From NCBI GenBank assembly GCA_029204225.1, contig MU832209.1, positions 18,095 to 82,094 of the forward strand: 64,000 nucleotides of DNA. The letters are read 5' to 3'. Position 1 is the first letter of the stretch, and each line of letters opens with the position of its first letter. The DNA is from Diphasiastrum complanatum (lineage: Eukaryota > Streptophyta > Lycopodiopsida > Lycopodiales > Lycopodiaceae). Shown here piece by piece: positions 20,792-32,665 of this stretch. The position numbers and the translations under genes are program-made. Under the pieces are notes generated by a model, which was not told the origin of the DNA, did no database searches, and saw only the letters and a program-made list of their open reading frames with translations.

Positions 20792-21125
20792 TGGCATTCA
20801 TTAGAAGTCTTCTCTATATTACAATGCCAAACCAGACAGAAGGGAAGAGATTGACGTTGTAGTATATTTTTTTGTCCTGCCTGTTAGAGGACTACTCAGG
20901 GTCGAACTCTCTTGAACGCACTTACATTCATACATAGATGCAAGCCAAGAACGCTCATTCACCGATCAGAGTGCAGCCCAAATGAACATTCAGCAGATTC
21001 TATAGCTATCTACTCTTAAAAATGAACTGAATCAAAGCCTAAGCATTACTAAACTGAGTTACACTTGCATGAATTGACAAAACAAGAAACAAGAACTAAT
21101 CTACAACATTTTAGGGGTCCAAGAA
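20792..21125 (-). repeat. Right copy of the direct repeat (possible 5' LTR)
   Basis: This is the partner of 17767-18099, with shared landmarks AATGCCAAACCAGACAGAAG, GATTGACGTTGTAGTATA and CATAGATGCAAGCCAAG. On the minus strand it precedes the array and the gag fragment. The bases after its presumed 3' end (AAGCCTGGTAACAGG) do not clearly match a known tRNA primer site. Confidence 0.6.
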
Positions 21126-21163
21126 TCAAGAAACCAACCAGCCTTTTGATTCTTGGACACCCC
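21114..21163. repeat. Hairpin at the outer end of the right direct repeat
   Basis: GGGGTCCAAGAATCAA (21114-21129) faces TTGATTCTTGGACACCCC (21146-21163) across a 16-base loop; the arms pair with a two-base bulge. The left direct repeat stops matching inside this hairpin. Confidence 0.6.
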
Positions 21164-22864
21164 AAGAACATAAAAAACTGGACTGTAAGAGATATGCAAG
21201 AACTACACCACAGATCCAGCCTATTTAGTTTACTTGAATGCTGGTTCCTACATTAATCCACAAACAAGAAAAGAAGCTAATCCACTCTACGAAAGAAACA
21301 AATCTAATCCACTCTACAATCCACAACCACACACAAAAGGAGGGAAGGGCAAGATCATAAATGCATCACTCAAAAAACAAGCATGATCAAGGAGCTCAAT
21401 GGATGCACCAAACTCGTGAAGGCTCTTCTCATTTCAACATGGAGTTGATACAATTCACAAAAAGCTCATCTTCACAAAGAGGGAGTCTCTTAAATAAGCA
21501 AGAGAGCTCCTTAGGTGGCATCCTAGTGGAATTTCCACATTTCACAAATCACAAGTGGAATAATGCTCTCCACTAGAGGTCACCATCAAAAGGTGGCTCA
21601 CTCTACTTTCTTTAAGAGGGGTCTACTTGCATTTATTACATTTGCTTAGAAACACTAGTTCCTACATGGTCATTCCATCTTCCGGGATAACTAGTATTCC
21701 TCGGCTCTCAGTCTTCATTAGACTCGTCTTCTCAGAGACCTCCTTGGTCTAAGGTGAGAGGTGCTCTTGAGTTGCTCTGTCCGAGTATCTTGGTGATTCA
21801 ACAGTTAGCCAACAATGTTTCCTTTGTACTGAGTTTATATCGTATACTTAAACTAGTCATAGTGCATAGACATATGAACAAGTAATTTGTGGAACAGTTA
21901 CTTGCAGGTTAATGTTTCTTTCTGTGGAAAGGATAATCCATTAACTTGTTTATGGTTTGGAAGAAGATCTTAATGTGGTGTTATACGTGTATAATTGAGA
22001 TCTGCACCTAGACATTTAAGATTTCCGAATCATTTACAATTAACTTGAGTAATTGGATTAATTTTAATTAGAAGTTAATTGGATAAATAAGCAGTGTGAA
22101 GAGAATTCATCGAGAAATTGTTTATTTTGATCTATATTGCTTATAAGTCACATGATTAGTGAGTCATTTGAATCCATTTATGAGAACTGTGCATAGAATA
22201 TAGAAGATTCTTGATATAGAATATTTCTTGAAGGAGAAATATCCTAAGTTATTGACTATATCCGAGTGAGCTCATATACATATATTGGTTGACAGAGTTT
22301 AACTAATGTCAAGGATAACCACTGAATCCAGTTGGAATTCAGTAGAACTTTATAATCTCTAGATGTGGTTCTAGGTGATTGTATAAAGTTTATTATTGAT
22401 AAAGACAAATGTTATATTGGTCTTTAATCACTTGATTGATTGTAGAATTTGGAACTCATAATCTGGTTAAGAATCGAGATGGAAGAATATTCTTGGAATC
22501 CAGTAATTTTCCTTGTGGAAAAGATTTCAGAATGTTTCTTATATTTCCTGAGTGGTATGTTGTGCATATACTCTAGTATCTCTAAATGATTATGGGTTTA
22601 GAATTTGATAGATTATGATTGATGAATCATAAGATTCTAAATGTTTATGATTGACGGATCATAAATTGATACTTAAAGATCATTAGATGATTATATGGGA
22701 AATATGATGATTCTTAAGATGATGAGTAATTCTTGATCAATTGGTGGAGTTAAAATTTAGATTTGTTAATTGAACCCTAAATTTGTGTACAAACTTGAGA
22801 TTGTTTGGATCTCACAGGCATTTTCATTAAGTAATTGTTTACTTATGAGAAATTTGCTTACCTT
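21164..22864. other. Non-coding, AT-rich stretch
   Basis: No open frame with family resemblance is present. The sequence has the same base style as the chromovirus tail that follows and may be a decayed upstream part of it. I see no RNA gene. Confidence 0.3.
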
Positions 22865-23750
22865 TACATATTGTAGTCAAGGAATGCTTGTGTACTGTTT
22901 TTCAGCCTAAAATCTCCAGTTAATTAGGAGTAGTTAAGTCTATCAGGATTGAATGGTTGCTATTTTCTAGTATATGATGCTAGGGATAGAGCACTTATCT
23001 CAGGAGAGTATCCGGGGTACTCATGACTGAGTTGAAGTCATTTTTATCTTGATGGATCTCCTAAGAGATTTTGGTGGGATGAGTTTTGTACCAATAAGCA
23101 TTTATGATAGGTCTACAAGTAATTTGTGGATAGTCTTGGACTATAATTGTTTTGAATCTTTAACTTTTAAACATTGATTTCCAGTGTAAGGTGAGGACTT
23201 ACCCAGTGATTCATGTAAATTGAGGTACATGAAGGTGATGTTATTAAATTGGAGAGAATCAAACGCAATAGGGAAATTTATCTTTTAGTGTACTTCTAAA
23301 GGTCGATATAGTATTCCAGTGTAGAGACAAATAATTTGAGAACTATCCCATCTCTAAATACTTATTTGATATTGAAGTCAAACTAAAGATTGATTTTCAG
23401 GGTAATTGTGAAAGTTAAATGATTGATTTGTTAGCTTTTAAACTTAATCTTCTGATTTGGTCGACTGCTCATCCGGTGTATCATGTAAATTTAGTTTATA
23501 TGATGATGACCGTTTGATGCATTGAAGATTTTGCCCATTTGGAAGATTTATCGCTCAATGTAACTTTGGACCCTGAATGAGTACTCAGGATCAGAGACAA
23601 ACAATTGAGAAATTGTTCCATCTCTGTGTGCTTGCTTAGGTTGGTTGGTCAAATTGAGGATAATGATTCATGGGAAGAGTGAAAAGCATACAAATTGGGT
23701 TTTTACTAGTTACTCGTTCTGAGGACAGAACTGATTTAAGGGGGGAAGAA
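22865..23750 (+). mobile_element. Chromovirus-like Ty3 3' tail (relic, sister of 1-903)
   Basis: This segment aligns with 70-903 over almost its whole length. Near 23465-23670 it gives TAHPVYHVNL and, frame-shifted, QLRN...SVCLLR, then EDNDSWEE. This is the end of a Ty3 integrase and its chromodomain-like tail. The purine tract AAGGGGGGAAGAA (23738-23750) is intact. Stops and frameshifts are many, and no integrase core is seen. Confidence 0.65.
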
Positions 23751-24203
23751 TGTTACGTCCATGTCCTGTATAAGGGAATCAAAATAATTCCTGACGTGGA
23801 TAGCCGGTCACTCCAGATGTATATGGTTATTGGTTATGCCTCGTCATTCCGGTCTTGGCCTGTAAAGTAATTAATAATCATATGAGGGCCCAGACCTATA
23901 ATTGGGGATAGGAGCACATGCATAGTGAATGATTGCTGTAATGCAAGAATAGGAGGTCAATAGCTCAATATAGGTTGCATGGGGATCCTAAGAGAATATT
24001 CTCTCTCTCATGAAGAGAATATGTCCATTGGAAACTCACCCATCCTCCTATTGGAAATTCAATTTCTTGAGCCTGTCTCTCCTCCTCTCTCTTAGGTTCT
24101 TCACTACGGCTTGGGGGCTAGGTCCAGGATGAAACTCCAGGAGGGATTTAGGTTTGGATGGGTGGTTTTGCTCCACACGTGTTCTTTTGGTTGTTTTGCA
24201 ACA
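23751..24203 (+). repeat. 3' LTR of the chromovirus-like relic (about 453 bp)
   Basis: It starts TGTTACGTCC directly after the purine tract and probably ends GCAACA at 24203. It shares GCTTGGGGGCTAG and GGAGGGATTTAGG with the LTR at 904-1396. The right boundary is inferred from the TG...CA rule. Confidence 0.6.
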
Positions 24204-25040
24204 TGATCTAGTCAGATCTTCATATGGTGGTCCTTAAAGCCCAGAATGTCAGAGTCACAGATAAATAGGCTTGTCTTCCATTTCCAAGAAAAGCATAGAA
24301 ATCAACCTTTGACTCTCAATAAGTCTTACAGAGGTTAAACAAGCATGCATGTCTCTAAATTCCAAAATCATTTATTTTTCTTATGCACACCTACATATTA
24401 CTTTGCAGCATCATGCAGTATAAATCTTAACAGGTAGGTTTGCATACACTTAAAAAAGTGTGACTGGTTGCACTACACAACCCAGGGATTAGACAAATCT
24501 CTAACTATCACAGTTTATCTAGCAGTTTTCACATAGAAGACAAGATACAACAACTTCCTTTCTACGTTAATACCTTGCAAGTTTTATGGAGGATTGGTTT
24601 AATAACCAAAATTGTTAATCCTCTATTCGCTTTCATCAGAATCATAACAAGATGTCTAACTTAAAGCCATCAAATGATTCTGACTTGTAATTAACAATAA
24701 GGACAACCGTGTGTATCCTAGTCTTTTCATGTATGTGACCCTTATAAAACCAAAACTATGATTGCTAGAAATCAGACAAGCGACAAAATCTTGTTAAAAG
24801 AATTCTTTACATCCGTTGAAAGCTCGTTCAAGAAAATTGGAAAAAGTACTATTCTCAACAAAAAATCGTTATGAAAAAGATCACTCTACCATCAACTTTG
24901 AAGAATTCCAAAAATTAGTAACCCCAATTCCAAACTTCCCTTGCAAAAACAATACTCCTAATTAGGATGAAGATCCAAGTGCTTCCAACTTCAATCCGAA
25001 CGTAGAGCTTGTCTCCTTCCCATCCAAGACCGCATCTTAG
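24204..25040 (-). mobile_element. Leader region of a minus-strand Ty3 element (non-coding)
   Basis: The stretch lies inward of the primer site at 25041-25056 and shows no gag frame. I infer an untranslated leader cut off at 24203, where the opposite-strand LTR begins. Confidence 0.35.
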
Positions 25041-25056
25041 CCATGCTCTGATACCA
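25041..25056 (-). other. Primer-binding site, initiator tRNA-Met type
   Basis: The minus strand reads TGGTATCAGAGCATGG, matching the initiator tRNA-Met complementary site common in plant retroelements. It sits one base after the LTR end CA. Confidence 0.8.
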
Positions 25057-25057
25057 A

Positions 25058-25524
25058 TGTAAAGGCCCTATAGGATTGCCCCTAAGATGAGGATAGGAGA
25101 ACACAATAGAAGAGACTATGGAGCCATACCGCCCAACCAAACCTAGATCAAAATTGGTTCTAGCCCCCAAGCCATGCCATGTGAAACAAGAGGAGAAGAG
25201 AGAAACTGGTCACCTAAACTCAATATGTCGACGGGAGAATCTCTGTCTCATTATATAGAGAGTAGAGTCCTATGCAATCCCCATGTAGGTCAACTATAAA
25301 TAGATCACATCTCTTCATGCAGTCCTTTTGCCTATATCCGTCACACAGGCATGCAATACTCCATATGTCTCAATTAGAGTGTCCGGGTCCTCTCAAGGTT
25401 AATTAGTCACAAACTGGCCTTGACATGGAATTAAATCTTGGCGTGACCAATAATCTCGAGTACTAGAGGTCCGGTCTACCATATTAGGACTATTCCAGGT
25501 CCTTAACCGAATATGGCCATAACA
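25058..25524 (-). repeat. 5' LTR of a minus-strand chromovirus-like element (467 bp)
   Basis: On the minus strand it starts TGTTATGGCC and ends CCTTTACA, then one base, then the primer site. This gives firm boundaries. It matches the plus-strand LTR at 904-1396 along its length, so the two belong to one subfamily. Confidence 0.8.
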
Positions 25525-25639
25525 ACTGTCGACACGTTTATTGTTGGTGATGAGCTACTTCAGGAAAAGTGTGGATAAGTGATCGCTTAAGTAAAACTGG
25601 TTGTTGATCAGCAAGAACCTGGGCTTTTTCCAGATTTTC

Positions 25640-25850
25640 AATAATACCCATAAGGGTCTGGTGGCCATGCATGGTAACCTTGTTCATCGACAAATGGGTA
25701 GTCGACACCATCTATCAAAGGATAGTCGACACCATCTATCTGGTGGCCATGCATGGTAACCTTGTTCATCGACAAATGGATAGTCGACGCCATCTATCAA
25801 TGTGTCGACAAATGGGTAGTCGACACCATCTATCAAAGGATCTCAAGGTA
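25640..25850 (-). repeat. Tandem repeat at the tail of the minus-strand gag region
   Basis: Units contain GGTGGCCATGCATGGTAACC, TTGTTCATCGACAAATGG and GTAGTCGACACCATCTATC. The last block recurs five times and the larger unit twice (about 90 bp). On the minus strand two units in phase encode LIDGVDYPFVD; later ones are out of phase. Confidence 0.7.
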
Positions 25851-27590
25851 AGGCTGGTTGATAGTGATCCTGATAGATCGACGCTACTTCTCCCAGTGGC
25901 ATTGTCATTGTCTCTCTCAAGTCGTAATGTAGATAAGATGTGCTCGCTTGACTACTTTGTCTATCCAGGTATTCGTGGTATGCTTGAACCTGAAGACTTT
26001 CCTCAATAGTCAATCTTACAAATTGAGGACAAGGTGTTGTCATTGTAGGCACTGGTTCTTGTATAATTGGCCTTTTTGGGCTTGGATTTCCTAGATTTGG
26101 CCTATGAAGTATTTTTACACCCGGATTTAGCATTGGTTTGGGGTTCTGTTGCATTGTGGAACAATCAGACCTTGGTTGAAACTTGCTCGTTGAGGGACAA
26201 TCATCAGCCTTAGTCTTTCCCTTGTTAGTGCACTTTCCATCTGAAGGCTGCGCGATTGCGCTTTCCCTTGGATCTTGTGTTGAACTGCCTTCAAGTCGCT
26301 CCATTGATACAGGTTCCATTTGTAATTCATCACTAAGGAATATGTGCATTGACTGTGCCAAGAGTCCTGATAGAACCTATCGGACTTCCTCGGTTGCCAA
26401 TTTCTTGACTTCCTCAACTATCAATGGCTTGATGGATTGTACCAGCTATGTCTTCTGTGATGGTGTTACTTGTTTGCCCGAGGGTATCTCTGCGTACTTT
26501 GGGACTTTTGTCAGATTGTCTTCTTCCTCACTCGTTTCATAACCCGATGGCACTAGGATTTTTCATTTATAATGCATTCTATCGATAGGTGGAATGGTCA
26601 CCACAGGTGCATGTTGGTCTACATAAGCCAAATGCATCCTAGCTAATTGTGGATTGCACATCGGACAATCTCGGCATGGATGGTTAACTCCGCATTGTGA
26701 ACATCCGGGATCGAATGTTGATGGATCCCCTTGATGTGGACATTCGACTCGACGATGTTTTCCTCCACATCCATAGCACCTGACTGAGTGCAATATGCCA
26801 TCACCTCAAAGTTGATAGGCATACACCGGTAACAGATTCCCCTTAGGATATTTCACAAAATAGACTGGTAGGCTATTATTGTCCTCCATTGAATTCGGTG
26901 ACATGTAAGATGATACAACCAATACTTCCACCTTGCCACTGGTTGTTGAAGAAACTCGCGATTTAGATGGATCAATCTGACATCCATTCCTTTGGTGAGC
27001 TCCTTGTCGGCTTGATTCTGCTTGTGACCTTTGAACCTCTGGATCTTGCCGTCGAACTTGTTGCTCTGCATTTTGCCTTTGTAAGAAGTGCGGATTCTTG
27101 ATTGGACATCTTGTACTTGGATGACTGCCGAAGCAGTATGTACATTCATCCTTCTCAAGAAACTGAATTGTGCGAGCATAATCTTGTTGACAGCTTGAAG
27201 TGCAAGGTTCTTGGTCTTCTGCTGCACTCTATCTGTTTGACTCTGTTGCACTCCCTGATGATTCGTAGCCTTATGCCCTTGTCTGCTCGACTAGCATGAA
27301 CTCTTTAGACTTTCCTGATTCTCCGTCCAATATTTCTGTGTTTGGATAGGAGTGATCTACTCTCTTCTTCAAGAACATCTTGACAGATTTGTGGCAATGA
27401 AGTGTAGGATGCAAACTTCTTCATACCAAATTTGATCTTGTCGAGTAATCCGATATAGTAGTTTTGCATTATGGTCTCTGGGCTCAGTAGATCAATACCT
27501 TTTACCAGATCGAACATTCGTCGGGTGTATTGTTGAACTGTCTCATCAGATCTTTCTAGATCTTTCCATTGGATCATCACAAAAATTTCA
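25843..27590 (-). pseudogene. Ty3/gypsy gag polyprotein relic with two zinc knuckles
   Basis: On the minus strand 27580-27305 carries a gag domain part (SDETVQQYTRRMFDLVKGID, IMQNYYIGLLDKIKFG). A degenerate basic segment follows (27251-26853). Next, 26793-26660 holds two CxxCxxxHxxxxC knuckles, CYGCGGKHRRVEC and CSQCGVNHPCRDC. An acidic, Pro/Ser-rich tail follows (26361-25843). The VKQYT/VQQYTRR-type segment recalls the gag at 47.3 kb. Stops and shifts separate the pieces, and the protease and pol are absent. A 5' LTR, primer site and leader lie upstream (28930-27600). The protein would be a capsid/nucleocapsid precursor if intact. Confidence 0.7.
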
Positions 27591-27659
27591 CAAAAGCCAG
27601 ATCAGGGTTAGATCTAACCATAAAAATCTCAAAGAAGGCTAATTCAGTGCAGATCTCAA

Positions 27660-28120
27660 AAAATCAAGAAGAATGTATATCTTTGGGTGTTTTTTGCTAT
27701 TTTTGGAAGTTTTCTCTCATATCCTAGAGAGATAACCTTCGTCGTTCTGAGAGTAGCCTTTTCTGATATAGATTCAGGTTAATCTAGGTGGAAAAGGGCT
27801 ATTTCCCAGGGGATAGAGAGAGAATACACTTTTTATGGGTTTTTTGTTATTTTTGGCAGTTTTCTCTCAGATCCTAGAGAGATAACCTTCGCCGAGCTGG
27901 TAGTAGCTTCCTCTGATACAGATTTAGCTAAATCTAGGTGGGCGAAGGTTAATTTCTAGCGGATGGAGAGAAAATACAATTTTTATGTGTCTTTTGGCAA
28001 TGTTTTGCGGTTTTTTAAAAAATGGCTGGGAATTAACCTTCGCCGACTTTCACGTAGGTTTTGAACAATGTCAAGAAGGTATTGTCAAAGGGGCGAAGGT
28101 TAGTTGCGGAGCAGTAAAAA
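27660..28120 (-). repeat. Leader tandem repeats, each holding an inverted repeat
   Basis: Three units of about 155-165 bp share TTTTCTCTCAKATCCTAGAG, GATAACCTTCG, TCTGATAYAGATT and TCTAGGTGG. Units two and three contain facing arms TAACCTTCGCC and GGCGAAGGTTA (27883-27893 with 27941-27951; 28033-28044 with 28092-28103). These could fold into stem-loops in the RNA. The block lies between the primer site and gag of the minus-strand element. Confidence 0.7.
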
Positions 28121-28407
28121 GTGATTGCCTATAATATGTTTTTCCCGCCTGTTTTCCCACCAAAAACAGATTTTTTCTAGTTTTCTGACTTTTCTTGTTT
28201 GTTTGTTTTTCTTTTCTTTAGCAAGGGTTGTTCTAATCTACAGTTCTAACACTAATCCACACCCCACTAACTCTAATCCACACTAACTGCCACTAACAAA
28301 CTAAAAAACTTGATTTTTTTGATGAAAAATGAAGGGGAAAAAAGAGAGAAGAGTGAGAGAAGGAGAAGAAAAGTGATGTCTATGTCAGCTAAGGCAAGTG
28401 TTGGCGC

Positions 28408-28425
28408 TCCCCGATGACGGCGCCA
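28408..28425 (-). other. Primer-binding site, tRNA-Asp-like
   Basis: The minus strand reads TGGCGCCGTCATCGGGGA. This is close to the 3' end complement of tRNA-Asp that is typical of plant Tat/Athila-type Ty3 elements, with two differences in the middle. Confidence 0.7.
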
Positions 28426-28426
28426 C

Positions 28427-28930
<504 letters not shown>

Positions 28931-29102
28931 CACAACTTAAATCTAATGGTGCTAAGAAAGCACAAGGGCACTCACATGATTCATGTGAGTTCTAATTTGG
29001 GCCCTTTTAGCTTTTTTATTTGTAACTTGACTTAGGGCCTCTAATGTCATTTTAGAGTTTTAAGCCCCTAGTCTCTTATTCCTAGGAATTACAACTTGCT
29101 AC

Positions 29103-29740
29103 TTGTGCTCGTTGGGTTGGGCTTATACGCGCAGGATGCATGTGCCCTCACACTTATTACTCTACTTGTATAGTACTGTGGTGGGCCCACTTGGCAAGCC
29201 TTGGCCAACAGTAGTTTTAGTGGCGGGACCCACTAGGCGCCCAACAGGTATCAAGGCACTTGCTATTCCCATCGGTTTTCCTGGGTATGTCATTCATTTA
29301 TGCACAATGCTCTAGATGGATTTCTCATTCAGATATGTTGCCAAAGCTTGAAAACTCTCAGGTTGCTTTCCAAATTCTCACTCAATGCTTTGCCCAACGT
29401 CCTAGGTATCTTCTACATTATGTTCCTCCTTCACCTAATGTATTACTATTTCTTTGAGATTTTGATGATACTTTACTAGGCGTATTTGCTCGACCTTTTG
29501 GGATAGGCACATTTGTCTCTCCACGAGTTTCCTCCTTTTATAGCATGTCCAAAACCTATTTGGCCACTTGGCTTTCCCTCCAAAATGCTAACCCTACTGT
29601 TTTTGGGTCTAGATTCAAAGTACCCAACATTCAAATTTGAATCTACTCAAACTCGCCTTCTAACTTTCCCACACTTTCAAAAAGTGTTTATTCAAATGAC
29701 ATTTAGACTAATGAACTTTGAAAAGTCAATCTTATTGAAC
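29103..29740 (+). pseudogene. C-terminal part of a non-LTR-type RT protein (relic)
   Basis: Reading across frames gives GIKALAIPIGFPGYV, then SDMLPKLENSQVAFQIL, CFAQRPRYLLHYVPP and DFDDTLLGVFARPFG. The pattern GxKxLGxPIG ... LPxLxxxQxAxxLLxxC...RPxYLLRxxPP fits the region after the RT domain in a class of eukaryotic RT proteins. Stops near 29215 and 29456 and a shift near 29290 break it. The RT catalytic part is missing. It is probably related to the N-terminal relic at 16848-17760, but the assignment rests on remembered motifs. Confidence 0.4.
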
Positions 29741-31400
29741 TAGGTTTGCTTTGATTAAAGGATCAACCTCTCTTGTTTGAGTTCTAGGAAAACCTTTTTC
29801 TTGCAAGGTAGAGAAGCAGAGTTTCTTAAGATGTTTCAAGGGTTTGGTAGTAGGGTTACTAGACAATTTAATGGCAGCATCGATCACGTATTTTTAGACA
29901 TATAGAAAAGCAAGGTGGGCTTTTATGACATCTCTAGTAGGTTTATATAGCCAAAGTAAGAAAGCGTTGAGCTGATTCTGTGGAGAGGCACTGAGAAAGA
30001 ACTTATTGATGTTATTCATCATAAACCAAACGATGTGGTCAAACCAAATAATAAAAAAAAAGTCATTTTTGCATTTATCGCCACACCTACATTTGAAGAA
30101 AGGTCTTTTCGAGTTTCAGATTTTGGCTTGGTGAAGGTTCATTTTATTGAAACTTGTTTCAAAATGGCATTTGGTTATGGCCCGTGTCTATTCATAAGGG
30201 CATATGAAAAGTTCGAACCTATTCATCTTGATAACTGTGTCGAAAGCAATAGGAGTATCAAATGAAAGATTCTTCTATAAGGCAACTAGCTTGCACATAT
30301 GGACTTCAGCGTCAGTAACAGTAAGATGTGCAAGAGTAATCCATAATTCAATCGAAATAGGGGCAATGAAGTAGGCTCCATAGCTTAAAAGTTGTTTTAG
30401 CGGCTTCGAATTCAATAGTATGATTGAGAGCTAGAGGGATTTGACAATTTTTGGACTGGGAGAACTTTAAAGAGAATTGTCTATCAACTTCAAAGATTTC
30501 TTGAGCAAATGTTTCCAATTGAGAAACACTTTTCTCATTTAGGTCCTCAATGAGAATTAAAGGGTGTGGAGAAAGAGGTGGCTCAATAATGGGGGAAGGT
30601 GAATTAGTAGGAACAACACCATTTTCTATCTCAAGACAAGAGAAGACATTTCGAATATGAGAGCTACAAAATGTTCTTCATCCTGAAACTTTTCCACATA
30701 GTTAAAAAGATTAAAGAAAACATTTTCACTAGAATTCAAAGGATCCTTTTTTTTTATAAACTCCATATAGATATTGACCCAATCAAGAGTACTCATCAAG
30801 TCAATGAGATAAATAATCCTATCTTTAGGACTAGCTATGTCAGGAAGTAGCAACCAGAAAAGGAAGTACATATCTAACAGGGGCAAGGCAACAGTGGGCC
30901 AGATGTTTTACCAATAAAAAAAACTTAAGTTTTATAAGGAGTAATGCTTGTGCATGAAGAAGAGGAAGTAAGTACGGTGTTGATGATCAATGAGGCAAAT
31001 TGAGTTCAATTGTCTAAAAAGAAAAATAAGGACAAGGCTTTTTATATTTACGCTATTGTGATCAAATTTTTGAGAGTATTAATGTTAAGTAGTTTTATTC
31101 CAAGACTAGAGAAAGATCAACCTCGGATTAAAAAGCTTTGCTTGGATTTAACCTCTTGAATAACTAAATACTAATAATGAAAGTACTGAGGGCAATACTA
31201 TAAATTTCTTGAGCATCACTGTGAACCAACAACAAACTGATTCTTTGTGTTGGGTTTGATTGCACGCTTCGGAAGATTTGTAAAGCAACCTTCTCTTTGT
31301 GCAGGTTACCCACCATAAGGAAGTGGTTCAGAAGATTGGCTGCAACTTGGGCTATAGAATCTCATATGGCTTCGATGAGGTAGTCATCATTGGTTTGTAA
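29741..31400 (-). pseudogene. Unassigned degenerate coding-like stretch
   Basis: Minus-strand frames between 30900 and 30050 read with amino-acid-like texture across several stops, for example FDTPIAFDTVIKMNRFELF and the 30886-30626 frame. I do not recognise the family. It may be a retroelement ORF or a decayed host gene. Nothing is recognisable at 29741-30030 or 30900-31400. Confidence 0.2.
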
Positions 31401-32660
31401 CTGAGTGGTTCGGGTGTTGAGAAAAGTCTTAATGACAATAATTGGCCAGTTGATAGTTTTGACTCGCGGTCATTCCGTTTGCCATGGAATTCTTCTCTTG
31501 ATTCGCATATAGAAGGGGTGGTCGACCCTTTTCCAGGATGGTGCCCTTAGATATTTCTACAACCTCCTGCTATCCTTCAAGAGCTTATTTCTCCGTTCTG
31601 TTTGTGGCTGCAGAGCGGCAATAATTTTGGCCCTCGTGGAATATTGGCTCTGGTCTTTTTTTACCCCTCATGCTTCGAGGGTATTTTCTCTCGAACTTCT
31701 CTGACTCTTGTGCATCGGCCATCTTGGATCTTGGCTCGATCGGTTGGGTCGCCTTTGGCTATTGTTGAGGCTTCGCTAGATAGTCATCGAGTGCCTTGGC
31801 GCCATTATCTTCTTTTCTAGCCCTTTCACTTGTTGAGGGCTCAACTTCACCCATGTCAAAACCGGTAGGTCGTGTTGAAAATCTTCAAAGGTCTGGTTGC
31901 CCATCCTGAGGGTCGTCGAACTCGCCAACGTCGGTGTTGATCTCAGGTAGGTCAGGTGGGTTGTGATCTGGTGAGGATGGCATGAACGTGGTGGGTTTAG
32001 TAGGTATGGGATTCTTGACAAGGTTGTACACAGCACCAGGAGAGCTAAGTTGCTTTCGAAATCGTCTCGTCGAGCTTTGTACATCTCGGGAGGTCCTTGA
32101 TGTGGTCTCAATGGTCGACTTAGATGGGGGTGAGAAACTGATAGTGGGGAATGGGATAAGTGGGTATGAAGTTTTCACAAAAATCAAATAAAGAATAGTG
32201 AGAAGTTTTATAGTTAGGTGGGGGGGCCGAGAAGCTCCTGGAGACGGCTTTGGTTGTCTTTCTGTTCGATCTCAGTTTTCCATCCAATTGACCTTTGGCT
32301 TTTGATCAAATATTTTTGCTCAGGCCTTGCACGCCATGTTCCAAAGCTGGTTCACCTTGTCTAAAACCTGTTACAGGGCCTTCGTCACTTGGTCCAACTG
32401 TTGTTGGGACACTAGAATGAGTTTTTTTTGTTTTTTTGTAGCATGTTCGAAGTTCTTTTTGTCGGCCTCTCTCTCTTGAATAAGCCTAACATATTTCTCC
32501 ATATTTACTGTCACAGTTTAAGGGGGCTGTACCAAAATGTCTTCTGGCTTCACAGGAGGGCCGTCAACTATCATTGCTTCAGATGATCTGTCATGAGCTT
32601 GGTCGATCTGGTTCAATTGTTGCTTAAGTTGATTCTGAACGTCGTTCAGCTCTTCGGCTT
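31401..32660 (-). pseudogene. Unassigned minus-strand relic with coiled-coil part
   Basis: Read downward from 32660, minus-strand frames give QLKQQLNQIDQAHDRSSEAM, VNMEKYVRLIQEREADKK, QQQLDQVTKALQQVLDKVN and then a Pro/Ser/Thr-rich segment (32187-31885). Coiled-coil followed by a disordered region resembles the N-terminal part of some Ty3 gag or extra ORFs. Several stops interrupt it, and a copia element truncates it at about 32660. No domain fixes its identity. Confidence 0.3.
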
Positions 32661-32665
32661 GTCTA

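Noticed and set aside
20792-21125. Firm call as an LTR
   Set aside because: Repeat pair and orientation fit, but no primer site or target duplication was found, so it is listed only as a direct repeat.
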